Part shown: positions 1 through 9,403 of the stretch, in pieces | How the letters are laid out: each line of letters opens with the position of its first letter | How positions within the stretch are numbered: the stretch's first letter is position 1 | Assembly (NCBI GenBank): GCA_027579435.1 | Contig: JANBPK010000844.1 | Location: 62,001-126,000 of the forward strand | Source: Candolleomyces eurysporus | Lineage: Eukaryota; Basidiomycota; Agaricomycetes; Agaricales; Psathyrellaceae | DNA: 64,000 bases | Direction of reading: 5' to 3' | Made by a program: the position numbers and the translations under genes | The notes under the pieces: model-generated | Databases searched by the model: none | What the model was told of the DNA's origin: nothing | The model's input: only the letters and a program-made list of their open reading frames with translations

Positions 1-141
1 ATTTCGGCGTTTCTCTTCTCTCACACATTATGCAGAGTTCATCCCTGATACCAATGTGCAATTTCTGTTTTCTGTAGCAATAGGGATCAAAATTATTTAT
101 TTCGACGTCACCAACCATGTACGTTTACGGTAATACTTCAC

Positions 142-400
142 TACAGTCGTTTGCATAACAATCTGCGCGATTTTTTCTCTCCTCTCGTCGTTTGATAGGT
201 TGATGTGACCAGTAATGAGTAATGTCATGCTTGCTAGTGCTTGTGCTTCGAGGGCGTACGATGCAGAGTTGGTATGACGTATATGAATATTTGCTAAATA
301 TGAGATCCGGTGACTAGATACCACCGCATTTGGTGTGTGACCCGGCTAGCTTGCGCGCTCNAAAAATCGAATCGCGCAGATTGTTATGCAAACGACTGTA
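142..400. mobile_element. MITE-like element with 30-bp perfect inverted ends (Tc1/mariner type)
   Basis: Positions 142-171 and 371-400 are exact reverse complements. The element begins TACAG and ends CTGTA, so the outermost TA on each side can be read as the TA target duplication typical of Tc1/mariner elements, leaving 28-bp terminal repeats. The interior is about 200 bp, A/T-rich, has no transposase reading frame and contains one N (361). This fits a non-autonomous MITE. The inverted repeat is seen directly; the superfamily is inferred from the TA ends. A foldback assembly join at the N is the alternative. Confidence 0.6.
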
Positions 401-1469
401 ATATGTTGGACCTTGAAGCTTGAAGTGTGACACTGAGACTGCAATCCAATTTCAGCCGATCTAGATTCTAGAGGGTTCAGGCTTAGTGGGGACGACGTGG
501 CTGCGGTGGTCCTGGTCTCACCGGGATCATGAACGTGACATTACCCAAACAATGGCCGCTCCTAATTTCTTTCCAAACAGGTCTGCTCACCGCTATATCC
601 GGGACGGCAGGCACATTGCTGAACGCCTCATATCGTGCCCAAAACCAAGGCAAGTGAATTGCAGTAAAGATTTCGATTCAAAGCTAAGCAACGTCATGGT
701 CCGATCCTACAGCCTCCGCGCTATAATTTGGATAAATGGGATGAAGCCGTGCTAGAAAGGGACCTCAGATTAACAGGCCGCCAGCGCGGTCAGAGTGTTT
801 GTGTATTTTCTCCTTTTTAGCATCTGAGAACGCTGGGGAAGACTAACGGCGTGCTTCTTTCTCTTTCTATACAGATAAGCCTCATTGCACCGCCATGTAG
901 GCGAGGAGCAGCTCTGTAGGGTTGATCCAGCGAAAACAAAAGGCTGGAGGTTAGCAGTGGTTCGAACACTCCACTATATCATCCTTGGTCGTGGAGATAC
1001 CCTGTCGGACGTCAGATTTCCCAGTCGTTTGGAGCGTTAGACTCCTACACGGAGCGATATATGAAGGCTGCGAGTCAAATTTCTGTCTCCTGGGCTACTT
1101 TCGTCGGTTTCTTTGTCCTCACTCCTCTACCATTTCATCTTTTTTGTGTCAAAACTTCTGCAATATGACCAAAGTTGGGATAGGCTCTGAGCCGCGACCC
1201 TGTGATTAACTTTGATCCACCCTCTCGTCTCGTTAGGTTCGATTTCATAGACCTGTGACAGGTCCATTTATGAGGTCTTCTTCATGTCACTCAAAGACCT
1301 CATGGAAGGACTGTTATGGGTTCATCAATTCCAGCCGTGACTGTAGGAGGAAGATTGTGGACAAGCCCAACCCCGACGCACCTCACTGCCCCGCTCCATC
1401 GTGAGTGTTTTCATGTCCCCAGTCTGATAATATTCCGACAACCCACACTATCCTACCACTTTACCAAAG
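401..1469. other. No recognisable gene
   Basis: Only short open frames (up to about 95 codons) occur here, with no recognisable domain. The right end carries the promoter and leader of the next gene. I see no tRNA-like fold or extended repeat. Confidence 0.5.
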
Positions 1470-2294
1470 GTGATCTCAATGCCGGACCATCCTACTCCAC
1501 CGCTGCGTCCTACCTCGCCGGCCCAGCCTACCCCACCTATCCCATCGCCGCATCCTACAAATCCTACGGTAATCATGGCGTCTCACAATCAGCACATACA
1601 TGATTGCACCAAGGCACTTCGCGATCAGCTGAAAACCCCCTTTATCCTTCTCGGTGGGGCTGCTATTGTCACCCTTGGCAGTCGACGCAGTACATCGGAT
1701 GTCGACATCCTTGTCCCCAAAGATATAGTTCTGGATAACCTTCGCAAGGCTATCCTGAGGATACCTGGATTCCGTGTCATCGACCGTGATCTCACCTTCT
1801 CGAATGGAGACCACGAATGCACCCTCGACATACTCACCACCGCCACTTTTGCCGGCGACCAATTCGCCTACGAGGATATGAACCCGTTCACCGATTTACA
1901 ATCCGGCGCCAAGCTGCTTCGCCTTGACTTTGCTTTGGCCGTCAAACTGCTGTGTTTGTGGTCGCGAACCGAGGACGAGAAAGGCGACCTCAAACGGGGC
2001 AGAGACGCAGAAGACATCTCGTTCCTCGTCGAAGCGATGGAACGCAAAGGCATGACGGTATCCGACGACTGCGCACAGAAATTTAGGCTTCAATACTACC
2101 AAATTTTTGTCATTCGTTCGTGGTTGCCAACCGAGACTGTCGATCGTTTGGTCCGTATTGGGGTTCGGAACCTACTGGTACCATGGGAAGAGAACACCGA
2201 CTCTCAGAAGGAAGACTACGCAGCCGCAATTCCAGAAGATCTCAACCCCGAAGAGACAGATCCCTTTACAGTGGAGTCGGAGTCGGAGGAATAA
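1470..2294 (+). CDS. Nucleotidyltransferase-fold protein
   Basis: Single-exon frame of 274 codons. After a proline-rich leader (about residues 1-35) comes a glycine turn LLGGAAIVTLG (about residues 60-70) followed by TSDVDILV. That G-G...D-x-D arrangement is the core of the polymerase-beta/MNT nucleotidyltransferase fold, and a further acidic stretch (CTLDIL) could supply the third carboxylate. The C-terminal half is helical with a long acidic tail. Three in-frame ATGs (1470, 1479, 1575) are possible; the last removes the proline leader and starts just before the fold. The 3' end lies 75 bp from the 3' end of the next gene on the other strand, which encodes a related fold. The substrate is unknown. 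Proteins of this type occur as uncharacterised families in agaricomycetes, and the fold is shared with AbiEii-like proteins. The fold call is moderately sure; activity is inferred. Confidence 0.7.
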   Translation: MISMPDHPTPPLRPTSPAQPTPPIPSPHPTNPTVIMASHNQHIHDCTKALRDQLKTPFILLGGAAIVTLGSRRSTSDVDILVPKDIVLDNLRKAILRIPGFRVIDRDLTFSNGDHECTLDILTTATFAGDQFAYEDMNPFTDLQSGAKLLRLDFALAVKLLCLWSRTEDEKGDLKRGRDAEDISFLVEAMERKGMTVSDDCAQKFRLQYYQIFVIRSWLPTETVDRLVRIGVRNLLVPWEENTDSQKEDYAAAIPEDLNPEETDPFTVESESEE

Positions 2295-2369
2295 CAATTT
2301 GATGTAGGCCTTGCCTCGATCTGTATATTGAATTGGACGTATACAAATTGTATTGTACTTTCGAACGAA

Positions 2370-3235
2370 CTATTGCATCTCCGCACCAGACTCCCTACTC
2401 TGAAGCGCACGTTTCCTCTTCAGCCTCATATGAACATCCATCTCGATATATCGTTCTGCTTCCTCTTTGGTGATAGTCCCCTGTCGGACTTGGTTCCATT
2501 TAGCGTAGACTTTCTTCCGCGTAGGAATGGGAGAGATAATGAAGAACTTGACAAATAGCTGGTCTTCAGGAGAAAGTTGGGAAATGAGGTCGTCGGAGAT
2601 GTGGGCTATGAGATAGCCATAAGTAAGCTTCATGTAGGCAATAAGCTTGGAGTTCTCGTCCTCGGCGGAAGGTGAGCCAAAGAGCTCAACGAGCAGAGCG
2701 ATCAGGACTTGAGTATAAAGTAGGATGTGGATGAGCGTTTCAGGTAATCCGGATGAAAGTGAATATGGAGCCTACCATGAACGTAATATAGTGGAACAGG
2801 AAGGCGAAATCTCCGCCCAGGAAGTAATACGGTGTTGAAACACAATGCTTCTTGTCCGAGGTCGAACTTCCAGAAGCTTGCAGGAACAAGCTTGATGCCG
2901 ACATGGTCATCCGGTGCATGGGCGGGTTCTGCAAAACGATATCCAGGCCAGCCATCGGGATTCTTCTTCGCAGACGGCTTGCAGAAGTATGGGTCCGGCT
3001 CAAGGACCTCACGAAAGCCGTTGGAGAGTATCACATTGTGCGCATCATCGAGCTGTTCATCTGCAATAAGAACAAAGGTGTCGAAGAGTACGACATCACT
3101 GCCGAGCAGCCAGGCGACTACATCCCCAACAACGCAGTGGCGGATCCCGGCGTCTTCGAGAGCTTCAGCGAAGCATAGCTTGAGAAGAACGCTACGGTTC
3201 TGAACGATGGAATATCGAGGGTATTGCGTCGCCAT
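2370..3235 (-). CDS. Divergent nucleotidyltransferase-fold protein lacking the D-x-D pair
   Basis: Two exons, 3235-2776 and 2707-2370, split by a 68-nt intron (2775-2708, GTAGGC...CAAG). Splicing joins LYYVH to VLIALLVEL in frame and gives 265 aa. The N-terminal part resembles the core of the neighbouring gene: CVVGDVVAWLLG aligns with its LLGGAAIVTLG, but the position of its D-V-D is occupied by FDTFVLI, so the usual metal-binding pair is not obvious. The C-terminal half is helical (LIALLVELFGSPSAED...). It sits tail-to-tail with the intact-motif gene, suggesting an old duplication with inversion and divergence into a possible pseudoenzyme. The exon structure is seen; homology to the neighbour is inferred from motif alignment by eye. 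Confidence 0.65.
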
Positions 3236-3417
3236 TGTTTCCTGGAAGAATACGATTAGGCAATACGAGCAGCTCTGAGCCGCCGATGCGCTGAGGATGC
3301 TCCGCTCATGTGAGGGAGAAGGGAAAATGGGTAGAAGCTACCAAGTAGTGGTAATGGGTAGTAGTAGCGGGAGAGTCAAGATCGCTTTGGTCATGTGATG
3401 TGCGGGAAGGACAAAAG

Positions 3418-3678
3418 TCACCGGTCACCCGATTTTAGAGCTGCGATCATGTCAAGGTACCGCCTCTGGGTGTCGTCCGAGTTCGCCCTCCAAGATAACG
3501 CGAGTGGCGGACCAGAACTGGGGGCTGGCGCGTAGGGCTTTGCATCAACGCGTACGAACGAGCAAACTGCTTCCAGCCAGGGTCGGAGGTTGAGAAATCG
3601 GAATATTGAAACCAGGTCTTCATTAGAGAGGCGGTCAATGTCGCCGTCGATGAGAGATCGAGTCAGAGGTTGTTGCAT
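3418..3678 (-). CDS. Small hypothetical protein (86 aa)
   Basis: The open frame from ATG at 3678 encodes MQQPLTRSLIDGDIDRLSNEDLV..., ending ...IAALKSGDR. The segment DRLSNEDLVSIFRFLNL has the spacing of an F-box-like helix pair, but the rest is too short for an F-box substrate receptor. An upstream in-frame ATG (3816) would add 46 residues that overlap the left edge of the deuterolysin duplication and is less likely. It could be a genuine short gene or the remnant of a longer one. No function is assigned. Confidence 0.35.
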   Translation of the reverse strand: MQQPLTRSLIDGDIDRLSNEDLVSIFRFLNLRPWLEAVCSFVRVDAKPYAPAPSSGPPLALSWRANSDDTQRRYLDMIAALKSGDR

Positions 3679-4166
3679 CGGTTGAGAATTGGAGCAGAGT
3701 GGAGAAGGAAACAAGAAGCCTCTAGATCTGGAGGCTGCAGGCCGTGATCCACACACACCAATATCAACCGCAGAGCCCCACTTTTCACTGTTCGTCGTCT
3801 GTACCTCTAGCCGCAATCAAGTCTTCTCTACTGGCTACATTCCGGTACAACGTATCAATTCTGACCCTTGGGGAGCCTATTACGACATATAACTAGCGGT
3901 GGCACTCTCTCGTTGGTTGAACCTTCTCGGCTTCAGTGTGATTACCATCGACTCAGGTCACACAACCGAGCCTCGACTCTCTTCTCCATCTCCAAACAGC
4001 AATATCAGTGCTAAACGGGGGTAAAATTACAGTATTCGTGTTTAAAGGTATACATCACAGGACACATTCTCGAATATCACCGAAGCATGACTTCCCTTCG
4101 GCTTCGAATTGAATTCCGCTTCTTCAAGTCCCTTCTGATTTCGTCTCCTCATACATCTTCACGCAT

Positions 4167-5647
4167 CTAGCAACGAGTGTTTTGGTAAACCTGAGTCGTG
4201 AAGCACTGCAAGATTAAGTGGGGTCAGTATCGTCCAACTACAGCTTCGGACATAAAACGTGACTGACGTTGTAGTTATCGGCATTGATAATTTTGAGGGA
4301 GTCCGGAAGGGCTTGGTCGGCAGCACATCCGTACGTAACGTCTTCAGTGCCAGAAACAGCATGGGTGAGCTAATCGCGGAGAGTTGAGATCCAACAACGA
4401 GCAGAAATGCGAGCAAACTCGACTCACCTCGTGCAGAGTAGTCTCGCCTCGAACGTTACCCGATACGACGGTCGTTGCGGAGCACAAGCTAGTGCTAGGA
4501 ACCTGGTTGAAGAAGATCGGGCAGTAGTAGATGTTGGAGGTGGCGAGGTCTCNGGGGGGCATAGGCGATAACACCATCGCCGCAGGCACCGTAAGGATCA
4601 TGGCAGTTCAAACTGGAATAATAAAACTTCGTCGTCAAAATCATGATCCTACAATCGCCGTCAACGTGATGGAAAAACAAATGACTCACGTTCTCGAGGT
4701 GGAATTCTCGTTCACAACACCATTCAAGACTGAAATAACTAGAGAGGTCGGATTGGATCCCCAGTAAGCCCTGTACAACAAATCGCTTGCACCGCGACTG
4801 TTGATATACGAAATACCGCCGCTAGCAAGGGCCTTGGCTTCGGTGTAGCTGCGATCAGGAACCACGCAAATGAAGATCAGCGATCACGATTCTATGGATC
4901 AAAAGGTAAAATGCCAACCTAGCAGAAATGAAAGCAGATAGAGAGGTGCTGGCGCAAGAAACGCTAGCCCTCTTACCCAAAGGCTGAAGCTCACGTTTGG
5001 CAACATCGGCGGTGATCTTAATCGTCAAAGTGTTGCTGGTCACATCAGCGACACGAGAGTATCCTCGGCCGCCCTCAAAGTATCTTCCAGTATCGTCGAC
5101 TTTGACAAAGTTGGCGAGCGAGGTGAAGGTGAACGAGCCGGTGCCGACAGATGCGAAGTCGTACAGGGCAGCAACTATTAAAAGAGTTAGAATGCAGAAG
5201 ACTAGCAAGGTTCACGATGAACACTTACGGCTGTGAGTAGCGCTGACACTTTGGCCCGGCTCTACGTTTGCGAACGCAGAATCGTCGACATCGCTGAGCG
5301 AAATCGAAACCTTCGATAAGAGGAAGTAAGTGATCACGTCGCCGACGAGATACGAAGAATAATGCCTTGATTCCAGTAAAGGGGACAGCCTTCCCGTCCT
5401 TGGAAACAACAAAGGACTTGGTGGGAAGCTTGTCGTCGAGGACCGTACCATACTTGAGCAGCCTAACCGGTTCAGTACCAGTGTTGGTCACCGTCGCGAC
5501 GACCTTCAAGTCCTCGATCGACGAGATGCTGCTAGACGATGTCGAGAGCTCGACTGTAAGTCCCTCAGCCCGTTTCTCCAAGGGAGATCCAAAAGCCAGA
5601 GAAGCAACAGAGAGCACGAAAGAATATAGGAGAGCTGAGCGAACCAT
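4167..5647 (-). pseudogene. Deuterolysin (M35) copy 1, frameshifted at an N; decayed or mis-assembled
   Basis: Exons by comparison with the intact neighbour: 5647-5366, 5310-5229, 5174-4919, 4848-4690, 4612-4428, 4369-4268, 4205-4167. It starts with the same signal peptide (MVRSALLYSFVLSVASLAFG), has a propeptide ending in K-R, and the M35 zinc site spliced as H-E-L-T-H followed by GTEDVTYG. Three differences from copy 2 matter. A 55-nt insertion (5311-5365) interrupts exon 1 and could be removed as a GC-AG intron, restoring exact colinearity. Exon 5 is 7 nt longer around the N at 4553, shifting the frame before the catalytic helix. The upstream TATA box is missing. The N sits in a C/G run, so the frameshift may be an assembly error, in which case this would be a working second protease. 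I could not distinguish these from sequence alone. Confidence 0.7.
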
Positions 5648-6259
5648 GGTGCTACTGAAGAGGAGGTTCACCGGGTTGGGTATCACGCTGCGCACATGAG
5701 GCCTGAAGTCACCAGTGCATCAGTAGAATGTCAGCCATCTTGGCTTGGGATTACCGATGTGCGCTTGGCCTTCCACGCTTTCTATTGAGCTTGACAGCTT
5801 TTCCCTGGGGGCCAGGCCGTGATTCATACACACTGACAGCCCCAATTTTCACCGTCCGTGGCGTACCTCAGGTCCGTACCTCTGACCGCAATCAAGTCTT
5901 CCCTACTGGCTACATTCCAGTACAGTACGCAGCTCCCATGCAAATCACAGCACGTAGGAATACCGATCCTTGGGGAGCCCATCTGAACATATTACTGGCG
6001 GTGATCCCTTGAACCTTCTCGGTTTCAGTGTGATCACCATCACTCAGGTCACACAACTCAGCGGCGAGCCTCGACTGTCTTCTCCATCTCCAAACAGCAA
6101 TATCAGTGCTAAACGGGGGTAAAATTACAGTCATATTCGTGTTGAACGTTATATATCACAAGACGAATATCACAGAAGCATAACTTCCCTTTGGCTTCGA
6201 ATCGAATTCCGCTTCTTCAAGTCCCTTCCGATTTCGTCTCCTCATACATCTTCACGCAT

Positions 6260-7679
6260 CTAGCAACGAGTGTTTTGGTAAACCTGGGTCGTGAAGCACT
6301 GCAAGGTTAAGCGGGGTCAGTAGCGTTCAACTACAGCTTCGGACATAAAACGCGACTGACGTTGTAGTTATCGGCATTGATAATCTTGCGCGAGTCCGAA
6401 AGGGCTTGGTCGGCAGCACACCCATATGTAACGTCGTCAGTGCCAGAAACAGCATGGGTAATCTAGTGGTAGTGTTTAGTGCCAAAAACAAATAGAAATG
6501 GGAGCAAAACTCGACTCACCTCGTGCAGAGTAGTCCCGCCCCGAACGTTCCTCGATGCAACGCTGGTTCCGGAGCACAAGCTGGTGCTGGGAACCTCGTT
6601 GAAGAAGATGTTGCAGTAGTAGATGTTGGTGGTAGCGATGACGGTGTAGGCGATGACACCACCACTGCAGGCGTTATAAGCGTCATTGCAGTTCAAACTA
6701 GAATGATTAAACATCGTCGTCAGAATCACGATCCCACAATGGTCAAAGTGATGGAGAAAACAAATGACTCACGTCCTCGAGTTGGAGTTCTCGTTCGCAA
6801 CACCATTCAAGACCGAAATAACACGAGAGGTCGGGTTAGCTCCCCAGTAAGCCCTGTACAACGAATCGCTAGCACCGCGACTGTTGATATACGAAACACC
6901 ACCGCTAGCAAGGGCCTTGGCTTCAGTATAGCTGCGATCAGAAATCACACAAATGAATGAAGATCAGCGATCACGATTCTATGGATCAAAAGGTAAAATG
7001 CCGACCTCGAAGAAATGAAAGAAGACCGAGAGGTGTTGGAGCAAGAAACCCTAGCCCTCTTCTCCAAAGGCTGGAGCTCACGTTTGGCAACATCGGCGGT
7101 GACCTCGATCGTCAAAGTGTTGCTGGTCACATCAGCGACACGAGAGTATCCTTGGCCACCCTCAAAGTATCTTCCGGTATCGTCGACTTTGACAAAGTCG
7201 GCGAGGGGGCTGAAGGTAAACGAGCCGGTGCCGACGGATGCAAAGTCATACAGAGCAGCAACTATTTAAAGAATCAGAAGACAGAAGACGAACAAGGTTT
7301 GCGATGAACACTTACGGCTGTGAGTAGCAGTGACGCTTTGACCCGGCTCTACGTTTGCGAACGCAGAATCGTCAACATCGCTGAGCGAAACCGAGACCTT
7401 GACACCAGTGAAGGGAACTGCCTCCCCGTCCTTGGAAACAACGAAGGACTTGGTGGGAAGCTTGTCGTCGAGGACCGTGCCGTACTTCAGCAACCTAACT
7501 GGTTCAGTGCCAGTGTTGGTCACCGTCGCAACGACTTTCAAGTCCTCGATCGACGAGATGATGCTAGCCGCGGTCGAGAGCTCGACTGTAAGTCCCTCAG
7601 CCCGTTTCTCCAAGGGAGATCCAAAAGCCAGAGAAGCGATAGAGAGCACGAAAGAATAGAGGAGAGCCGAGCGAACCAT
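6260..7679 (-). CDS. Secreted deuterolysin-type zinc metalloprotease (M35), copy 2
   Basis: Six exons (7679-7316, 7261-7006, 6931-6773, 6697-6520, 6462-6361, 6298-6260) join in frame to 365 aa. Residues 1-20 form a signal peptide; the propeptide includes a K-R cleavage site (LEKRAE) soon after it and ends with LEKR before a mature domain starting near ARVSC. The catalytic site is H-E-I-T-H, created by splicing HE to ITH, followed by GTDDVTYG, the GTxxDxxYG aspzincin motif whose Asp is the third zinc ligand. Cysteines in SLNCND, YYCN, SLCSG, YGC, NCF and the C-terminal TRC match the disulphide pattern of Aspergillus neutral protease II. The enzyme should be secreted and cleave basic substrates at low molecular mass. 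A TATA box lies about 60 nt upstream. It is the intact member of the tandem pair. Confidence 0.92.
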
Positions 7680-7734
7680 GATGCTACTGAAGAGGAGTTT
7701 CACCGGGTTGGATACCATGCAGCGCACATGAGGC

Positions 7735-7743
7735 CCTTTTATA
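7735..7743 (-). promoter_or_regulatory. TATA box of deuterolysin copy 2
   Basis: The minus strand reads TATAAAAGG about 60 nt upstream of the ATG at 7679. The aligned position in copy 1 (about 5700) lacks it through a short deletion. Confidence 0.6.
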
Positions 7744-7760
7744 TCTGCAGAAGTCGCCTG

Positions 7761-9403
7761 CGTGTCTTGGAGATAACCACGGAAAAATACTAGGTGGCAT
7801 GCAAAGAAGAAGCATGCCGTCAGAAGAGCATGCGCTCAATTGAAGATAAAGGGAGAATAACCCTCGGTTTCACCTCCAATGGTCTTGAAGGGTGCCACTC
7901 CATGTGCAGGCGACAAGAGACGTTCGTTGACCCTCAATGTAAAATTAATCCTGGAATACATTAGAATAATGGATACGTAAGTGCCAGACTGGTGATGAAA
8001 GGGGAGGGGAACTCACCGACAGGCCTCTCGGCAGGTTGTCACACGACGAACTACCTATTGGTAGGCAGAGTCAGCAGCGAAGGCTGAAGCTCAAACTGGA
8101 AATCAGGCGGCCTACGACGAAGTTCACTCCATCAAACCGGATGGAATGGAATTAACTCTAGTGAGAGGGTGAGAGCATCGCTAAGGGCTTCACTATCCTG
8201 TATAGAATTGTAATGATGGTTGAGAGCGCCACGATAGCAGAAGATAAAGACTCGTCAAAGCTGGAAGCTCCATAGCCACATGGACTTGATGTCCAGTAAA
8301 AGCGAGCAAAGCATGGAAGGCTAAAATAGGGGCTTGTTTGCCAGGCTTCGGCGTCAACCTGGAGCAGGGAGGAAGGATCAGTCATATGTTGAAAGCTTCT
8401 TCGAAGCCGTAAACGAAGTCATGCGGTACCAGTGTTCCCATGAAGGGGCGGGCCGAGAGGGCACTGACCAACCGTTAAGAGATAAGGCATTGGCTGTAAC
8501 TGTTCTCCATAAAGAGTTCATGGTGGTGCAGGGGAGAGGTAAGCCGGGTTCAAGGAACTGGCGGGACCACGAGTGCGCCACGAAAAGAACATACGGTGGA
8601 GGTACCGGATGGAGATTGAAGCTGGCCTTCCGTATGGCATTTCAGAAGACTGATCTGCTTGGAAGGTCGCTGGGCGTACGATGGTCCTCTCGTTTGCACA
8701 AAAGCATGCCTTCCACCCAGCCTCGAGGCGAAAGAATCGAGCCCTAGTTGGTCGCTACGTGACAGAACCGGGGCTGGGGAAAACCGGCCATGGAGAAATG
8801 TGGAGCTATAGCACTGGGGATCCCCCTTGTCTTTCATTCGGGTAGTCCAGCATGTCAGGTGCTATGGCATCGATTCATAGCGTTAGTTTGGTGAAAGAAG
8901 GGTGGAGTCCCATTGGCTGACCAAGGAGATACCGCACCATTCAGCGGCTCAACGACGCGTCTGTTTGCCGGCTTGAAGAAACCTTATGGTAGGAACAATA
9001 TGTTTCATGTTCGAACCATCTCACGAGTGATATAGGATTCTGATACATCGAGACTAATGGTTATGAAGGGGTTTATATGAAGATATGCGAGGTAGGAGAG
9101 AGGGTCGCTTAGTTTGCACGCGTCTGTTGATGGTTGTTAGAATCAAAAGCCCTCCCATCCAGTTCGCATCGTCCCAAGCATGATCAACTGGCCCTTTCTT
9201 ACATCTCTGGGAGTCAAAAAGGAAAAGGAATGCATTGGAATAGGGTATCTTCAACAATCAATGAAGACTGTAAGTACAACACAAGCCATCAGCTAGTACA
9301 CGGACGAATCTCGGTACAATACACTATCAGCCCAAGTCATGACATAGAATCGAAGAAAAATTACAAGATACAACAAATGAAGAGTAAAGAGGACTATACG
9401 TAA
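7761..9403. other. Long intergenic stretch, no gene recognised
   Basis: Open frames are short (the longest 137 codons, 8334-8747 plus) and none shows a known domain, coherent splice pattern or repeat. The right end is the 3' flank of the repeat-protein gene. It may hold a non-coding transcript or decayed genes; I see no specific support. Confidence 0.4.

Larger units (their letters stand above)
3738..7760. repeat. Tandem duplication, about 2.0 kb per unit
   Basis: Unit 1 (about 3738-5710) and unit 2 (about 5812-7760) align along their whole length, including promoter, six coding exons, five introns and downstream DNA (for example the blocks at 4150-4200 and 6245-6295). They differ by many substitutions and by small indels in introns and flanks, so this is a real old duplication and not an assembly repeat. 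Each unit carries one M35 protease gene on the minus strand. Confidence 0.85.

Noticed and set aside
3738..7760. Duplication considered as an assembly artefact
   Set aside because: Substitutions, intron indels and promoter differences are spread along both units, so they are separate loci.
7761..9403. Possible multi-exon gene on the minus strand
   Set aside because: Short hydrophobic frames exist, but no pair of exons could be joined to give a recognisable protein.
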